This document shows, one piece after another, positions 1 through 7,464 of a stretch of DNA of 64,000 bases. The notes under the pieces were generated by a model, which saw only the letters and a program-made list of their open reading frames with translations, made no database searches and had not been told where the DNA came from. A program made the position numbers and the translations under genes. The DNA lies in NCBI RefSeq assembly GCF_904848625.1, contig NZ_CAJHCP010000006.1:434001-498000 (forward strand), in the 5' to 3' direction. Positions within the stretch are counted from its first letter, which is position 1, and every line of letters begins with the position of its first letter. The DNA comes from Paraburkholderia metrosideri. GTDB taxonomy: Bacteria; Pseudomonadota; Gammaproteobacteria; Burkholderiales; Burkholderiaceae.

Positions 1-66
1 GGCACGCTCTTCGCGGGGCGCTCTAAGCCGGTTGAACCGCTGCGGTGTCCCGACGAGCGCCGATAA
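1..66 (+). CDS. 3' end of an unidentified gene cut by the window edge
   Basis: Frame 1 is open from the first base to a TAA at 64-66 and ends in ...PLRCPDERR. About three quarters of its 21 codons end in G or C, as expected for coding DNA here, and a hairpin terminator follows within a few bases. Too little is visible to identify the protein, and the coding call is tentative. Confidence 0.35.
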   Translation, partial: GTLFAGRSKPVEPLRCPDERR

Positions 67-69
67 AAA

Positions 70-104
70 AAGCCGCCCGGAAAAATCTCCCGGGCGGCTT
101 TTCT
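70..104. terminator. Bidirectional rho-independent terminator between the left-edge gene and bamC
   Basis: An 11-bp GC-rich stem (70-80 paired with 90-100) has a 9-nt loop. On the minus strand it is followed by TTTTTT, and on the plus strand by TTTTCTTT. It lies about 75 bases past the bamC stop and just past the left-edge frame, so it can serve both converging units. Confidence 0.85.
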
Positions 105-178
105 TTCAACGGCGGCGTAGCTACACGAGCATCGTTACCAGACGGCTGGCGCCGAAGCCGTGCTGCCAAAGGCCTCGC

Positions 179-1411
179 TCAGTGCAACTGGTCGACCACC
201 AGACTCATGATCTGTTTGGCCTGCTGGCTTTCGTCGACCGCACCTTTATCGTCGACCACTGCCACGCGCGTCTGGTCAGGCGTGATCGCGCGCACGTTCA
301 CGCGATACTGCTTGGCAATTTTTTCCTTCTTGCCGTGGAACACCTGGCTCCAGAAGCCCTGTTCAGCCGACGACAGATCTTTCGGATCGACGTAGCGGAT
401 GAAATACAGGCCACGGCTCAGATCGCGGTCGTCGACCGTGAAATTGCTGCGGTCGAGCGCGACGCCTACACGCAACCACGCGCGATCATAAGGCTCGCCG
501 AGCGTAAGTTCCGTCGACGTAACCTGCGCCGGCGAGTTCCCGGCGTCCAGATCCGGAATGGGTTGCTGCGCCGACAGCGACACGTTGCGCGCCGCGTTCG
601 CAGCCGCCGCCGAGTTCGCACCGGCGGTAGCCGAGTTCGGCGCGACTTGCGCACCAGCCGGCGACAGCTCGGCGTTCTGCGTATCGCCCGACGAGCGCTG
701 ATCGGCCAATGCCAGCGACGCCATCAGCCGCTTCAGGTATTCCTGTTCGAGGCCCGGATCGTTCGGCTTCGGTTCCCACTTGCTCGAATCGTTGTTCGTG
801 CCGGTCAGCGCTTCGCGCATGCCCTTCTGGCTGATGAACACGTAGGTACCGCCGCTCGGCGCGGCTTCGAGACGCGTGCGGTACTTGTTGCGCTCCGACG
901 TCACGTAGCTCGTGCCCATGGTTTTGGACAGCGTGTTGCGGATCAGACCGTCGTTGATCTGCGCGTGCGACTCGTTCCAGTCGGTTTCCATCACGCCCTT
1001 GTCGCGCTGGTCGACCACCAGCAGGAAGCCTTGTTCCTGCCAGAAACGGCGGATCTGCGCCCACGCCTGCTCCGGCGATTTATTGTCGATGACGAGCCAG
1101 CTTTCCGTGCCGTCACGCTGAATGTGCATGTTGCTGACCTGCGGGACCACGGTGAGCGTGTTGCTGCCGGCCGGCGCTTGCGCCTGAACCTGCTTGAGCG
1201 CGGACAACGAGGTTTCGCCGCCTTGCGGGGGCAGCGAACGCTGATCGGCCGTCTCGTCGATCATGTTCGGCGGAACGGCAAGCGAGACCTGCTTGGATTT
1301 CGAGTCGCTCTTGTAGTCAACTTTGGTCGGCGACGAAGTACCGCAGCCGGCGACCAGCCCGCCCGCCATCAGCATTACTGCGAACCGCTTGGTAAGACGA
1401 AGATCAGTCAT
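179..1411 (-). CDS. bamC: Outer membrane assembly lipoprotein BamC (NlpB)
   Basis: This is a lipoprotein subunit of the BAM complex, which inserts beta-barrel proteins in the outer membrane. The protein has 410 residues. A signal peptide ends in the lipobox LVAGC with the lipidated Cys at residue 23, followed by the unstructured low-complexity segment and two BamC-type domains (WLVIDNKSPEQAWAQIRRFW near residue 105, and YDRAWLRVGVALDRSNFTVDD near 310). In relatives bamC normally follows dapA. Here the 430 bases upstream hold no dapA, so the gene has probably been separated from its usual operon partner. The family call is firm; the loss of linkage is an observation from this window only. Confidence 0.93.
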   Translation of the reverse strand: MTDLRLTKRFAVMLMAGGLVAGCGTSSPTKVDYKSDSKSKQVSLAVPPNMIDETADQRSLPPQGGETSLSALKQVQAQAPAGSNTLTVVPQVSNMHIQRDGTESWLVIDNKSPEQAWAQIRRFWQEQGFLLVVDQRDKGVMETDWNESHAQINDGLIRNTLSKTMGTSYVTSERNKYRTRLEAAPSGGTYVFISQKGMREALTGTNNDSSKWEPKPNDPGLEQEYLKRLMASLALADQRSSGDTQNAELSPAGAQVAPNSATAGANSAAAANAARNVSLSAQQPIPDLDAGNSPAQVTSTELTLGEPYDRAWLRVGVALDRSNFTVDDRDLSRGLYFIRYVDPKDLSSAEQGFWSQVFHGKKEKIAKQYRVNVRAITPDQTRVAVVDDKGAVDESQQAKQIMSLVVDQLH

Positions 1412-1859
1412 GTTCGGGGAATCCTTCCGCTACGTACGCCACGGCAAGTTTCCGTGGATCAACCCAACATTTTACCGATCCCGGCGAGTCATGTGCAAAA
1501 ACTGGGGTTTGCCCGGGAAATGAGCAGCGCCTGAGGCGGCGCAAACGCGCCGTGGCGGGGCGTCGGGAGTCGTGCCAGCCGGATTCTTTCGACACATTTT
1601 TCGAGGCGGAAAAGTCCCGCGCGGTTCGCTTCCGCGCGTTGCCGGCGACGCCCATTTAACACTTGACAACATTTCCCAATCGTCAATAGGACTAGTCGGA
1701 AAAATCTGACAGAGCTTTGTTTTAAAAGAGACTTCCGGGGCGCTTCGCCTGTCAATTTTGATATATCACATCGCCCGGAAAAGCGCTTCAGATAACGATC
1801 AGGAACCCTGAGTGTTATCTTGAATTGGCCCTTTTCAAGACCACGTGAGTGCCCTACCG
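1412..1859. other. Divergent intergenic region between bamC and the DUF2844 gene
   Basis: No convincing gene is present. Overlapping minus-strand frames (up to about 1755) give Arg-rich, family-less translations and look spurious. The right half is AT-richer. A TTGACA hexamer sits at 1663-1668 with only a weak -10 match 17 bases on (1686-1691), so a plus-strand promoter is possible but not established. Confidence 0.5.
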
Positions 1860-2363
1860 ATGAAACCCATCGCCTTCAGCAAGTCCCATTTTTCGCCGGC
1901 TTTCGCCGCTATATCGATCGCGCTCGCCGTGCTGGGTCATAGCCCCGACGTGCATGCGGAACTGGACGGTGCGATGCCGGCGGCCGCCAGTCAGGCCACG
2001 CCGGCGGCCGCGTCGGGCGCCGCTGACGTCCAGCGCACGCTGCTGAACGGCGCACTGCGCATGCGCACGCTCACCGACGCCGGCGGCACCACCATCAACG
2101 AGTACGCGACGAGCACCGGCCGGATCGTCGCGTATTCGTGGTCGGGCCCTACCATGCCGAACCTGCGCGCTTTGCTCGGCAAATACATCGCGTCTTACCA
2201 GACGGGCGTGGCGACTGCGACCCGGGACAGCAATCTGCACGACTCGCGAATCGTGCGTCCCGACCTGATCGTGGAATCCGGCGGCCCGATGCGCGGCTAC
2301 GTGGGTCGCGCCTGGTTGCCCGAGGCGTTGCCGCCCGGCGTCACAGCCGACGATTTCCAATAA
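1860..2363 (+). CDS. DUF2844 domain-containing exported protein
   Basis: A protein of unknown function, 167 residues from the ATG at 1860; a GTG at 1845 would add five residues. An N-terminal signal peptide (hydrophobic IALAVLGHSPDVHA) is followed by an Ala-rich linker and the DUF2844 core, with the run NEYATSTGRIVAYSWSGPTM near residue 80. It lies 40 bases upstream of a DUF3443 gene on the same strand, a pairing common in Burkholderiaceae, so the two probably act together in the cell envelope. No catalytic motif is visible. Confidence 0.85.
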   Translation: MKPIAFSKSHFSPAFAAISIALAVLGHSPDVHAELDGAMPAAASQATPAAASGAADVQRTLLNGALRMRTLTDAGGTTINEYATSTGRIVAYSWSGPTMPNLRALLGKYIASYQTGVATATRDSNLHDSRIVRPDLIVESGGPMRGYVGRAWLPEALPPGVTADDFQ

Positions 2364-2403
2364 TGCGCGCCGCTCCGGACAACCTTCTTCGGTCGATCAA
2401 AAA

Positions 2404-3747
2404 ATGAAGCCCTTTTCCCTGTCCTGCCGACACCGTACCCTGCTGCTCCTCTGCGCCACTCTCGCCACTCTCGCCGGTTGCGGCGGCGGCGGAGGCGGCG
2501 ACGACAGCGCCTCCGCCAGTTCCTCACGTGCTACCCCGGCCTCGCCTGCGGCGCCGGCCAGCAGCGCCAGCACACCGAATGCGTCCACCCCGGCCGGCGC
2601 CGCGAGCACCCCATTAGCCGACGCGCCAACGGGCGGCGACGCCAGCCCGAGCGCGGGTGTGCCAAAGTCGACTACGCCCAACGTTCACGCAATTGCGGTT
2701 GGCCTCGCACCCGGCCTGACCCGCAATATGCTGACGACGAGCGTCACTGTTTGCCAGTCCGGCACCAGCAACTGCGCGACGATCGACAACATTCAGGTCG
2801 ACACCGGCTCGCACGGCTTGCGGATTCTGGCCTCGGCGTTGCCGGCGAGCCTCGGGCTTCCGGCAACCGCCTCGGGCAGCGGCGTCGCAGGCGAATGCGC
2901 GGTGTTCGGCGGTGGCTATACGTGGGGTGCCGTGCGCACGGCCGACGTGCGCATGGCGGGTCAGCTGGCCGCGTCGCTCCCGATCCAGGTGATCGCCGAC
3001 CCTGCCGTGCCCAACGTACCCGACGACTGCGCCAGTGCGGCTTCGGCGATGCAAACGGTCGCCAGTCTGCGCTCCAACGGCATTCTCGGGGTCGGCCTGT
3101 TTGCGGCCGACTGCGGCAGCGCCTGCGCCAGCACCGCCGCGCCGCGCTGGTACTACGGTTGCGACGCCAGCGGCGCCTGCGCGTCCAGCACGCAGGCGGT
3201 TGCGCAGCAGGTAACCAACCCGGTCAGCCGCTTCCCGCTCGATAACAACGGTGTCGTGATCGACCTGCCAGCCATTGCAGACGACGGCGCCGCCAGCGTG
3301 TCTGGCTCGATGATTTTCGGTATCGACACCCAGCCAAACAACATGCTTGGCGCCGCGAGCGTGATCAAGGCAAATGCGGCGACGGGCTATGTGAGTACGA
3401 AGACGGCCACCTATACCAATTCGCGCAGTTATATCGACAGCGGCTCGAACGGCATCTTCTTTCGCACGGCCCAGTTGCCGCAGTGCGGCTACTGGTACTG
3501 CCCCAGTTCGATGACGATGGAGAGCGCGACGATTCTGGGCACGGACGGCGCATCGGCCGCGATCTCGTTTGCGGTCGGCAACTCGAGTTCACTGTTTGCG
3601 TCGTCGAATAACGCGTTCAACGATCTCGCCGGCGTTGCCACCGGAAGCTTTGGCTGGGGCCTGCCGTTCTTCTTCGGACGACGTGTCTACACCGCGATTT
3701 CCGGGCGCGACACCTCGGCAGGGCCGGGGCCTTATTACGCGTTCTAG
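2404..3747 (+). CDS. DUF3443 family lipoprotein
   Basis: A large exported protein of unknown function with 447 residues. The signal peptide ends in the lipobox TLAGC (Cys at residue 26), followed by a Gly tract and a Ser/Ala/Pro linker to about residue 85. The folded domain carries repeated secreted-protease-like phrases: NIQVDTGSHGLRIL near 130 and YIDSGSNGIFF near 345. These D-[TS]-G-S patterns recall pepsin-type aspartic proteases, although no such activity is established for the family. At least eight cysteines in the domain suggest disulfides. It is probably co-transcribed with the preceding DUF2844 gene. Confidence 0.88.
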   Translation: MKPFSLSCRHRTLLLLCATLATLAGCGGGGGGDDSASASSSRATPASPAAPASSASTPNASTPAGAASTPLADAPTGGDASPSAGVPKSTTPNVHAIAVGLAPGLTRNMLTTSVTVCQSGTSNCATIDNIQVDTGSHGLRILASALPASLGLPATASGSGVAGECAVFGGGYTWGAVRTADVRMAGQLAASLPIQVIADPAVPNVPDDCASAASAMQTVASLRSNGILGVGLFAADCGSACASTAAPRWYYGCDASGACASSTQAVAQQVTNPVSRFPLDNNGVVIDLPAIADDGAASVSGSMIFGIDTQPNNMLGAASVIKANAATGYVSTKTATYTNSRSYIDSGSNGIFFRTAQLPQCGYWYCPSSMTMESATILGTDGASAAISFAVGNSSSLFASSNNAFNDLAGVATGSFGWGLPFFFGRRVYTAISGRDTSAGPGPYYAF

Positions 3748-4062
3748 GCGAGCCATTTCTTTTGCTGCGGGAAATTCGCACATTTGTTGGCGCGGGAAAA
3801 TCGGATCATTACCGGCGGCGCTAATCGGCAGTTTTTCGGCTCATCTTTTTTAACCGGTTAGTGATGCATATCTTTAATCCCGGGCCGATCCACTTAAACC
3901 ACTGCATGAATGGATCAGCCCGGTTTTCCCGCCGCCGCACCGGTCATGCGGACCACGTCACACGTGATAGTGATCCGCGCGGACCCACCGGCCACTTCAC
4001 ATTCCGCCGAGATCGACTACGTCAGCGATGATGCCGGCACCTTCACGCGGCAACGACGCTCG
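3748..4062. other. Intergenic region with no clear gene
   Basis: This lies between converging genes. A plus-strand frame from 3910 reads like protein for about 45 residues (VIVIRADPPATSHS...) with GC-rich third positions, but it then runs antisense into the lipoprotein gene and has no visible ribosome site. I do not call it. No strong terminator is seen. Confidence 0.4.
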
Positions 4063-4653
4063 TTAATTGATCGGCGCGCTAGCCGTTTCGTCAGCCGGTG
4101 TCGCGAACTTCGCCGGCGCCAACCAACGGAAAACATCCAGCTCCTCGCCGTGAAACGTGCATTCGGCGGCCGCTGCCGTGACAACGGTCTTTGGTTTCGC
4201 TGGTTTCGCAGGGACAGGCGCGGCCTCTGACGCCGCCAGGGTTGCCGCTGCTTCCGACGCACCCTCGGCGTCCACACCGTCCACCGATGCCGCCGAGGCC
4301 GGCGACGTGGCCGAAGCCGCTGACGCCGCTGACGCCGAGCCAACCCCCGACGACGACGACGACGACGACGCCGAAGCCGCCTGCGCCGCAGCCGCAACCT
4401 GAGCGGAAGAAGCTGCCGTGGCCGCTGCTTCCGACGCCGTGATCACATGCTCGATCGAACCTTCGATCACCACCCGCGAGCCGTGGATGGCAGCGCCGCG
4501 ATGGTCGACCCGCAACGTATCCGACGACGTGTCGGCCAGCTTGCTTCGCATCAACTGCTCGCACGCATCCGAATTTCTGAAGCCAGCCGTGCAGGCCGCG
4601 AGCAACGCAACAGAAGCCATGACGCAGGCGATGGAGAGAATCCGGATCTTCAT
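4063..4653 (-). CDS. Hypothetical Ser/Ala-rich lipoprotein
   Basis: A protein of 196 residues with a clear lipoprotein signal (SVALLAAC, Cys at residue 21). A compact N-terminal part (residues 25-75, with NSDACEQLMRSKLADTSSDT) is followed by a long Ala/Ser low-complexity linker (about 75-155) and a short conserved-looking end with CTFHGEELDVFRWL. The linker contains a run of serines encoded by a CGA/TCG triplet repeat at 4348-4370. A GGAA ribosome site lies six bases before the ATG. No family is recognised; the linker suggests a tether between the membrane anchor and the ends. Confidence 0.65.
   Translation of the reverse strand: MKIRILSIACVMASVALLAACTAGFRNSDACEQLMRSKLADTSSDTLRVDHRGAAIHGSRVVIEGSIEHVITASEAAATAASSAQVAAAAQAASASSSSSSSGVGSASAASAASATSPASAASVDGVDAEGASEAAATLAASEAAPVPAKPAKPKTVVTAAAAECTFHGEELDVFRWLAPAKFATPADETASAPIN
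4348..4370. repeat. CGA trinucleotide repeat within the lipoprotein gene
   Basis: Seven full CGA units plus CG (23 bases). On the coding (minus) strand this reads as consecutive TCG serine codons, so changes in copy number would stay in frame and alter only linker length. Confidence 0.9.
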
Positions 4654-4950
4654 TGATGTTCCATTTTTCAGGCCGTCGGGAATTGTAGCTTACGGGGTCG
4701 CCATCGGGCGCCGGATCGGCTATCCGCATAACGGGCGGCGCCGGCTTCGTCCCCGCACGCGGTTTGCGGAACGCGCCAGACTCGCTGTCCCAACCTTTCG
4801 AACGTAAGGCAGCACATCGCTTGACCTCGGCGGCTTGCGTCGGCATCGTGTTGGCCGGCGACGCGGGCTTGGCCCCCGTCGTACTTCCCGCCGCGGCGAT
4901 GTTGATGACGCGCCGCCGTGTTCCCTTTTGCATCGACCGGTTTCCCCTGC
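4654..4950. other. Divergent region upstream of the cadD-like gene, with a possible small minus-strand ORF
   Basis: On the minus strand an ATG at 4931-4933 is preceded by AGGGGA at suitable spacing. It opens a frame whose first 75 or so codons (to about 4690) end in G or C roughly 75 to 85 percent of the time, coding-like for this genome. The frame then runs, out of phase, through the lipoprotein gene. It could be a small gene, a frameshifted remnant or a chance frame; no family is recognised. Confidence 0.3.
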
Positions 4951-5607
4951 ATGCTTAGCGTTGCCCTGCTCGCCATCGCGGCCTATGCCGCTACCAACAT
5001 CGACAACCTGTTCGTCCTGCTCGCCTTTCTGGCGCAAGCGGGGGCCGGCCGGCGTCGGGTGATCGTCGGGCAGTATGTCGGCTCATTGATCCTGATGGCG
5101 GGGTCGCTGGTGCTCGCGGCGTTGCTGACGCAGCTGCCCGCCGGTTATGTCGGGCTGCTAGGTATCCTGCCGATCGGCGTGGGCTTGAGCCAGGCGTGGG
5201 AGCGCTTTGGTCCCGGCAATACGCGGGTCAGGCAAAGCGCGGCGCATGAAGCTGGCAGCAAGCCAGCATCCGCCGGACCGGTCCAGCAAGACCGCGCCGC
5301 GCCAGGCGGCCGGGGTTCTTCGTGGTGGACCGTGGCGTGCGTGGCGCTCGCCAACGGTTCGGACAACGTCGCCGTCTATGTGCCGCTGTATGCGAGTCAC
5401 TCACACAGCGAGCGCGCGTTCATCTCGCTGGTGTTCGTGGTGATGACCGGGCTGTGGTGCGCCGTGGCAGTGCAGCTCGTGGAACATCCGCTGCTGGGCG
5501 CGCCGATCCGGCGTTACGGCACGGCCCTACTGCCGCTGATCCTGCTGGTGATCGGCGTGTCGGTGATCACGCAGAACGATACGTTGCGAATCGTTTTTGG
5601 GCTTTGA
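4951..5607 (+). CDS. CadD-like cadmium resistance transporter family protein
   Basis: An integral membrane protein of 218 residues from the ATG at 4951; an in-frame ATG at 4918 would put a poorly conserved stretch before the first membrane segment. The opening AAYAATNIDNLFVLLAFL and the central ANGSDNVAVYVPLY are the paired Asn/Asp motifs typical of the CadD/LysE-like family of heavy-metal and cation exporters. About five or six hydrophobic segments flank a hydrophilic loop at residues 85-120. Substrate is not shown: cadmium is the family label, and no metal-responsive regulator is adjacent. Confidence 0.8.
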   Translation: MLSVALLAIAAYAATNIDNLFVLLAFLAQAGAGRRRVIVGQYVGSLILMAGSLVLAALLTQLPAGYVGLLGILPIGVGLSQAWERFGPGNTRVRQSAAHEAGSKPASAGPVQQDRAAPGGRGSSWWTVACVALANGSDNVAVYVPLYASHSHSERAFISLVFVVMTGLWCAVAVQLVEHPLLGAPIRRYGTALLPLILLVIGVSVITQNDTLRIVFGL

Positions 5608-5711
5608 ACCGGTACAAAAAGCTGAGGATCGCCTGAAAACCCCACGGTTCGTGCCAGGATGCGCCGCCGTTCGGCGAGCGATGCAGTCACGACCGTCGAC
5701 GCTGCGAACCG

Positions 5712-6050
5712 TCAGTTTGACGGCGCCGGTGTCTGCGGCTGCACGTAAGTGCGCACGCCGGCCAGCGGCGCGCCATAGCCGCCCGCATTGGTGTGATTCG
5801 GCAAGCCGTTGACCAGCTGCGCCCGTGGATCGGTGGGATTCAGATTCATCTCGCCCGCCTGCTGATTGCCATGGGTCGGATATTCGCTGCCGCGTGCCGC
5901 ATTGGGCATTAACCGCGTGCTGTTCTGCGGCGCGTTCATGTCGTCCTGCGGATTCAAGCCCTGCGCATCGGCCTGCGCGGCGAGCCCGCACACAGCAGCC
6001 GCGCAGAGCAGGATCCGCACCGCTCCCGATGTCCTCGATATTCGTTTCAT
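5712..6050 (-). CDS. Small secreted hypothetical protein
   Basis: A protein of 112 residues with a signal peptide (cleavage likely after QADA, near residue 29). The mature part is rich in Asn, Pro and Gly (DDMNAPQNSTRLMPNAARGS) and lacks cysteines or a recognisable fold, so it may be disordered in the periplasm. A strong GGAGG ribosome site lies seven bases before this ATG and selects it over a longer upstream frame. I do not recognise the family. Its promoter region is shared with the divergent methyltransferase-fold gene. Confidence 0.65.
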   Translation of the reverse strand: MKRISRTSGAVRILLCAAAVCGLAAQADAQGLNPQDDMNAPQNSTRLMPNAARGSEYPTHGNQQAGEMNLNPTDPRAQLVNGLPNHTNAGGYGAPLAGVRTYVQPQTPAPSN

Positions 6051-6326
6051 ACCTGCCTCCGGCAAAGTGAAATGAAGGGACCACGGCCACGCAACCTGGT
6101 GCCAATGCGCCGAAGCGTGGCAAACGCTGATCACCTCAGTTATACGCACGACACGGCCCTTCGGTTTCGGCAAGTCCCGCGACCGGCACAACAAACCAGA
6201 CGCTTGCCCACGGACGCCGACCTCACGGGCTTCATCAGAAAGCACGGAAAGCAAATTCTTCCGCCATCTATCTTTATGCCAATCGGCGGCTTCCGTCCGT
6301 CCCGATCGCGCCCGATAATGGGTGCC

Positions 6327-7208
6327 ATGAACGCTCAATCCAAATCCAGCCCCGGCGCACTGCGTACGAGGTTCGCGGCCCTGGCCGCGGCACTGCTACT
6401 GGCCGCGTGCGCGAGCCCGACAGCATCGACCGTCCCGTCGTCCTCGGGCGCCCCCAATCCGGCCTCACTCGATGCCGCAATTTCCGGGCCCCAGCGCAGT
6501 GAGAAAGCGCGTGAGCGAGACATCTACCGCCATCCGCAGCAGACGCTGCAGTTCTTCGAGCTCACGCCATCGCTCACCGTGCTTGAAATCGCGCCCGGCG
6601 GCGGCTGGTACACGGAAATACTCGCGCCGTATCTGCACGATCACGGCACGCTCTACGAGGCCGAATACGACGGTCCGCACGCTGCGCCATCGGCGGAAGC
6701 CCAGGCTGGCCGGGCCGCGTTTGCGCGCAAACTGGCGGCCACGCCAGCGGTCTACGGCAACGTGGTGGTCGGCACGCTGCATGACGGCCAGTTCACCGGT
6801 TTTCCCGCCGACGGCAGCGTCGACCGCGTGCTGACGTTCCGCAACATCCATAACTGGATCAAGGACGGCGAGATCGACGCGAATCTGCGCGCGTTCTATG
6901 CGGCGCTGAAACCGGGCGGCATCCTTGGTGTCGAGGAGCATCGGGCGGCACCGGGCACGTCGCTGCAGCAGACCATCGACACCGGCTACGTCACCGAAGA
7001 CTACGTGATCGCCCACGCCAGGGCAGCAGGCTTCGAACTGATCGGCAAAAGCGAGGTGAACAGCAATCCGCGCGACACGAAAAATTATCCGCACGGCGTG
7101 TGGTCGCTGCCGCCCAGCTACGAAGGCGGAGACCTTGACCGGGCGCGGTATGCGGCGATCGGCGAGTCGGATCGCATGACCTTGCGCTTTGTCAAACCCG
7201 TGCAGTGA
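6327..7208 (+). CDS. Exported class I SAM-dependent methyltransferase-fold lipoprotein
   Basis: A protein of 293 residues. The N-terminus has a lipoprotein signal (LAAALLLAAC, Cys at residue 28), followed by a Rossmann methyltransferase domain with the SAM-binding motif VLEIAPGGGWYTEIL near residue 88 and FYAALKPGGILGVEEHR near 190. Proteins of this type are common in proteobacteria, often annotated as predicted methyltransferases; how an exported methyltransferase would obtain SAM is unclear, so catalysis is unproven. The ATG at 6318 is an alternative start. No clear ribosome site is visible for either. Confidence 0.8.
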   Translation: MNAQSKSSPGALRTRFAALAAALLLAACASPTASTVPSSSGAPNPASLDAAISGPQRSEKARERDIYRHPQQTLQFFELTPSLTVLEIAPGGGWYTEILAPYLHDHGTLYEAEYDGPHAAPSAEAQAGRAAFARKLAATPAVYGNVVVGTLHDGQFTGFPADGSVDRVLTFRNIHNWIKDGEIDANLRAFYAALKPGGILGVEEHRAAPGTSLQQTIDTGYVTEDYVIAHARAAGFELIGKSEVNSNPRDTKNYPHGVWSLPPSYEGGDLDRARYAAIGESDRMTLRFVKPVQ

Positions 7209-7213
7209 TCAAG

Positions 7214-7232
7214 GACGGCGCTTGACGCCGTC
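7214..7232 (+). terminator. Small hairpin after the methyltransferase-fold gene
   Basis: A perfect 7-bp inverted repeat (GACGGCG-CTTGA-CGCCGTC) lies five bases past the stop. It lacks a U tract, so it is a weak terminator candidate, or part of the leuA leader promoter region. Confidence 0.4.
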
Positions 7233-7240
7233 TCGATAAT

Positions 7241-7339
7241 ATGTTCCTATTGCGCCCTATGTACCGCGCCCAGACCATCCTATCGCTACTACTAGCCCCC
7301 TCTTCCGGGCTAGGTCTGCTGCTGCGCGCTTCCATCTGA
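7241..7339 (+). CDS. Leucine-rich leader peptide of leuA (candidate attenuator)
   Basis: A 32-codon ORF ends in TGA 116 to 125 bases before leuA. Ten of its codons are leucine, in runs LLL at 7286-7294 and LLL at 7316-7324. Six of the ten are CTA, a codon rarely used in this GC-rich genome. A 7-bp stem (7292-7298 with 7307-7313) lies between the two runs. The composition and position fit a peptide that senses charged tRNA-Leu to control 2-isopropylmalate synthase. The start is uncertain: ATG at 7241 or 7259, neither with an obvious ribosome site. I see no U-tract terminator before leuA, so the downstream mechanism is unknown. Confidence 0.7.
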   Translation: MFLLRPMYRAQTILSLLLAPSSGLGLLLRASI

Positions 7340-7464
7340 TACACCGAAGCATCGCTTGATTCCCCAGTAACTGACCCAGCCCCGGTTCCCGACCGGCGGC
7401 ACAGCATCACCTCTTCGTCGTCCGGTCGACACCAGCCTCCTGGTCCAACTCACGGATGATGAAA

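Noticed and set aside
32..1534. A 500-codon plus-strand open frame over bamC
   Set aside because: It is antisense to bamC, has an Arg-rich composition and no family; the minus-strand product is a clear BamC.
3910..4230. A short plus-strand frame that begins protein-like
   Set aside because: It runs antisense into a lipoprotein gene, has no ribosome site and no family; kept only as a note on the gap.
7222..7250. TTGACG (7222-7227) with TCCTAT (7245-7250) as a sigma-70 promoter
   Set aside because: It would start transcription inside the leader ORF and overlaps the small hairpin; the -10 match is poor.
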